From Bacillus sp. AFS037270 (lineage in GTDB: Bacteria > Bacillota > Bacilli > Bacillales_B > DSM-18226), in NCBI RefSeq assembly GCF_002585305.1, contig NZ_NUNF01000021.1, positions 28,133-92,132 on the forward strand: a stretch of 64,000 nucleotides of DNA, written 5' to 3'. This document shows positions 63,228 through 64,000 of this stretch, in pieces. Both the position numbers and the translations under genes were made by a program. The notes below the pieces were generated by a model, which saw only the letters and a program-made list of their open reading frames with translations, made no database searches and was not told the DNA's origin. Position 1 is the stretch's first letter, and the number at the start of each line of letters is the position of its first letter.

Positions 63228-64000
63228 ATGGCAAAATATAGAATTGTACGTATTGATTTTTGGCAGAATCCGATTGTATCTGAGGAGATGACTCCAGAGG
63301 ACAAATACTTTTTTCTTTATCTTCTTACCAATCCGAATACGACTCAAATTGGCATTTATCAAATAACAAAAAAGCAAATGGCTTTTGATTTGGGCTATTC
63401 GATTGAGAGTGTGAATTCGTTAATGGAAAGATTCATCCTGCACCACAAGTTGATTCGATACAATTCAGTAACGAGGGAACTCGCGATTAAAAACTGGGGG
63501 AAATATAACCTGCATAAAGGTGGAAAACCCGTCATGGATTGTATTTATTCCGAACTAAAAGAGGTCGAGGATCCCTCACTCATTCAATACGTCGCGGAAG
63601 CCATTCGTAAACAGGATATACGCAGCCTATATGAATCGTTTTGTGAACAAGAAGAGATGTTATTCGATGATGAAGAAAGCGGCCAAGATGAGCATGATAC
63701 CTTTCAAGACTCTGAATGTGAGGAACTTGACAATACGTTCACGTGCCCTAATAAGATACGTGCACAAAAAGAAAAAGAAAAACAACAAGAAGATGTTCTT
63801 CATCCGAATCTAGAGGAAAACCCAGATATCGAAAATCCATTGCAGAATAATCAAAAAGATGTGAAAGAAATCGTAGAGTTTTGGGACTACAACGGATTTG
63901 GCTTTTCAAACATAAATGCGAAACAGCAGCTGTTAGCTTGGTTAGAGGATTCCAGCTTCCTACAGCCGAAAGAGGTCATTTTAAAAGCGATGAATATTGC
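63228..64000 (+). CDS. DnaD-like replication protein (3' end outside window)
   Basis: 257 codons seen, still open at the window edge. N-terminal ~120 residues form a winged-helix DnaD N-domain-like part (KYRIVRIDFWQNPIVSEEM, TPEDKYFFLYLLTNPNTTQIGIYQI, NWGKYNLHKGGKPV). A highly acidic then Lys/Gln-rich linker follows (about 140-205), then the start of a DnaD C-terminal domain (VEFWDYNGFGFSNINAKQQLLAWLED). Such genes occur on chromosomes, plasmids and prophages. ATG 63228 has a weak site (GAAAGG). Its linker is duplicated in the pseudogene fragment upstream. Confidence 0.82.
   Translation, partial: MAKYRIVRIDFWQNPIVSEEMTPEDKYFFLYLLTNPNTTQIGIYQITKKQMAFDLGYSIESVNSLMERFILHHKLIRYNSVTRELAIKNWGKYNLHKGGKPVMDCIYSELKEVEDPSLIQYVAEAIRKQDIRSLYESFCEQEEMLFDDEESGQDEHDTFQDSECEELDNTFTCPNKIRAQKEKEKQQEDVLHPNLEENPDIENPLQNNQKDVKEIVEFWDYNGFGFSNINAKQQLLAWLEDSSFLQPKEVILKAMNI

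Noticed and set aside
63631..63813. Lys-rich 60-codon plus frame
   Set aside because: Shifted-frame reading of the linker of the DnaD-like gene.

Overview
The window is a chromosomal segment of a low-GC, endospore-forming Firmicute in the family Bacillaceae. The evidence is spore genes (cwlJ, a GerA/GerB/GerC germinant-receptor set, an exosporium-type C-terminal domain), strong AGGAGG-type ribosome binding sites with frequent TTG/GTG starts, a sigma-B type promoter, class-3 fructose bisphosphatase, and a cobalamin operon with the cbiW-cbiH60-cbiX signature known from Bacillus (Priestia) megaterium. Genus assignment (Neobacillus-like or similar) is a guess. No rRNA, tRNA, CRISPR array or intact transposase was seen.

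Left part (1-28 kb): a mosaic of short transcription units. In order: an M20 peptidase tail, a fused L-serine dehydratase, cwlJ (minus), fbp, purT with an OFA-type antiporter, an exosporium-like protein (minus), a run of small membrane proteins (one truncated), a PAP2 phosphatase with an alpha/beta hydrolase (minus), a frameshifted Cys-containing protein (minus), a YyaE-like molybdopterin oxidoreductase bracketed by 15-bp repeats, a degenerate site-2-protease-like protein (minus), a sigma-B general stress protein, an SDR, a transglutaminase-like protein, a gamma-glutamylcyclotransferase-like protein, an MFS/MarR divergent pair, a rearranged ger cluster, a decayed copy of the stress gene, a sulfite-oxidase-like protein and a protein with a calcium-loop-like motif.

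Centre (28-51.3 kb): two tandem cobalamin riboswitches, each followed by a terminator, precede 23 tightly packed plus-strand genes. They encode almost the whole oxygen-independent corrin pathway (CbiX, CbiL, CbiH60, CbiF, CbiG, CbiD, CbiJ, CbiE-CbiT, CbiC, CbiA, CbiP, CbiB), uroporphyrinogen methylation (CobA), adenosylation (BtuR), the aminopropanol arm (PduX, CobD), nucleotide-loop assembly (CobU, CobT, CobS, CobC, BluB), salvage (CbiZ) and a NiCoT-type metal importer. No precorrin-2 dehydrogenase is present here, so that step must be encoded elsewhere. A perfect 21-bp-period tandem repeat sits between cbiB and pduX.

Right part (51.5-64 kb): a TPP riboswitch with its terminator precedes a four-gene overlapping operon of an NCS2 nucleobase-type permease, a LuxE-type acyl-protein synthetase, a LuxC-type acyl reductase and an SDR. 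This is the most novel-looking system in the window. Its logic (import a carboxylate, activate it, reduce it to aldehyde, then to alcohol, under thiamine control) suggests salvage of an oxidised thiamine fragment; that is inference only. It is followed by a Cof-type HAD phosphatase, an MFS and a MATE exporter, small proteins, a YczE-type membrane protein and a DnaD-like gene running off the end, preceded by a decayed fragment of itself.
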